Positions 5,824 to 6,185 of a stretch of DNA of 6,185 nucleotides are shown here, one piece after another (position 1 is the stretch's first letter; each line of letters opens with the position of its first letter). A model generated the notes under the pieces. That model saw only the letters and a list, made by a program, of their open reading frames with translations, was not told where the DNA came from and ran no database searches. Location of the stretch: contig CAIXFB010000338.1 of assembly GCA_903918595.1 (NCBI GenBank), positions 1 through 6,185 of the forward strand, given 5' to 3'. The position numbers and the translations under genes are program-made. The stretch comes from an uncultured Actinomycetes bacterium (lineage in GTDB: Bacteria; Actinomycetota; Actinomycetes; S36-B12).

Positions 5824-5898
5824 TCGAGTTGCCACGGGTAGGTGGGAGGTGAGACGGCCCAAGTAGTCGACGGTGCACCTGGCCACCAAAATTCGCAC
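5824..5898 (-). pseudogene. 5' fragment of a second nucS, first 25 codons
   Basis: From a GTG at 5898-5896 the frame reads VRILVARCTVDYLG, then RLTSHLPVATR, a clear match to residues 1-25 of the intact NucS in this window (MRLVLARCTVDYRG…). Similarity stops at about 5824, where sequence of the methylmalonate-semialdehyde dehydrogenase begins in a different frame. The nucS frame then continues as unrelated residues to a TGA at 5754-5752, for 48 codons in all. All of the nuclease domain is absent. The two nucS starts differ at many third positions and at some residues, so this is not a recent duplicate of the intact gene; it is either an old paralogue or a piece from a related organism. Upstream, TAGCGT at the same spacing as in intact nucS is retained. 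Confidence 0.8.
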
Positions 5899-5905
5899 AG
5901 GCAGC

Positions 5906-5911
5906 ACGCTA
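5906..5911 (-). promoter_or_regulatory. putative -10 element TAGCGT of the nucS fragment
   Basis: The same hexamer as before intact nucS, here 7 bases before the GTG (8 bases before the ATG in the intact gene). The bases around it differ, so its retention suggests that a leaderless-type -10 element came with the fragment. No -35 of good match was found. Confidence 0.45.
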
Positions 5912-6005
5912 CCGACTGTCGAGGAACAGCCACCCCTGCACTCCCCTGTCATCCCAACCACACCCTGCATTGGCGCAATCGGGGTCAAGGGAGCACCATG
6001 TTCTC

Positions 6006-6185
6006 GTGCCGGCACTCAATTCGTTCTCGTACATCTTCGGACCCATCGTGGCATTCGCCGCGCTAGGTGCCTTGATTCTGGTGCTCAGGTGGGCTTTTCG
6101 TCGCGGAGCATCCGTAGTTGCTGCCCCCGCGAAGCCTGGCACTAGTTCGGAATACGGAATGTTGGTGGCAATTGCCTCCCCCGGG
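6006..6185 (+). CDS. small single-TM protein, partial (runs off right edge)
   Basis: Sixty codons are visible from a GTG at 6006-6008. The protein starts VPALNSFSYIFGPIV, has one hydrophobic helix at about residues 9-26 (FGPIVAFAALGALILVLR), and then a basic WAFRRG stop-transfer segment. It continues with a Pro/Ala-rich cytoplasmic stretch (APAKPGTSSEYGMLVAIASPG). The layout N-out, one helix, basic flank, 'EYG-L-V-ASPG' recalls short conserved actinobacterial membrane proteins of unknown function; I cannot name a family. The reading frame is supported by these motifs and by good third-position GC. AAGGGAG (5987-5993) is 12 bases before the GTG, a little far; it is 4 bases before an ATG at 5998 that lies in another frame and ends at 6066. 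Confidence 0.65.
   Translation, partial: MPALNSFSYIFGPIVAFAALGALILVLRWAFRRGASVVAAPAKPGTSSEYGMLVAIASPG

Noticed and set aside
5823..5828. CTCGAG (XhoI-type) site at the nucS/mmsA join as proof of a cloning artefact
   Set aside because: A six-base site occurs often by chance at this GC content; another CTCGAG is present at 3888-3893. It is worth a read check but is not evidence by itself.
5471..5866. 131-codon plus-strand open frame opposite the mmsA remnant
   Set aside because: The minus-strand frame matches methylmalonate-semialdehyde dehydrogenase over ~120 residues despite two stops, so the longer open frame on the plus strand is a shadow.
5899..6015. N-terminal extension of the nucS fragment from an ATG at 6015
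   Set aside because: The extension has no similarity to NucS. The GTG at 5898 aligns exactly with the start of the intact protein and has a -10 element in front.
1..6185. CRISPR arrays, tRNA or rRNA genes, insertion sequence ends, integrase or toxin-antitoxin genes
   Set aside because: I read both strands for direct repeats, cloverleaf-like patterns, transposase motifs and small paired ORFs, and saw none that could be supported.

Overview
The window looks like a moderately GC-rich actinobacterial (Actinomycetota) chromosome. The main evidence is an intact NucS/EndoMS mismatch endonuclease, TANNNT-type -10 elements placed a few bases before start codons (leaderless style), GTG starts, and a 597-residue tandem 3-hydroxyacyl-CoA dehydrogenase. 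The genus cannot be fixed from the sequence.

Region 1 (about 3823 down to 1, minus strand) is a tightly packed run of five genes that reads as one operon: nucS, then a two-domain 3-hydroxyacyl-CoA dehydrogenase, a 92-residue putative zinc-binding protein, an alpha/beta hydrolase of the COG2945 type, and a second alpha/beta hydrolase cut by the left edge. Gaps are 20 and 5 bases, followed by a GTGA overlap and a TGATG overlap, so translation is probably coupled at the end of the run. The only promoter-like element seen is TAGCGT, 8 bases before the nucS ATG. A DNA-repair nuclease is therefore probably co-transcribed with acyl-CoA and hydrolase enzymes.

Region 2 (about 3840-4208) has no firm gene. 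It holds a perfect 10-bp palindrome, a weak 73-codon plus-strand ORF divergent from nucS, and on the minus strand a short decayed frame that resembles the C-terminus of P27-type phage small terminases, interrupted by one TAG.

Region 3 (5390 down to 4209, minus strand) is one MFS transporter of the YbjJ type. Just upstream of it are a perfect 7-bp inverted repeat and a strong hairpin that reads as a minus-strand terminator.

Region 4 (about 5911 down to 5390, minus strand) is a graveyard of two gene pieces. A second, diverged 5' end of nucS, with its own GTG start and the same TAGCGT element, is joined out of frame to the last ~120 codons of a methylmalonate-semialdehyde dehydrogenase. That second piece carries two in-frame stops and seems to have lost its natural stop.

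Region 5 (from 6006, plus strand) is the start of a small single-TM protein that runs off the right edge.

The most notable signal is the nucS'/'mmsA chimera with a duplicated nucS promoter and start, in a genome that also keeps a full nucS about 2 kb away. No complete new defence or mobile system was found.
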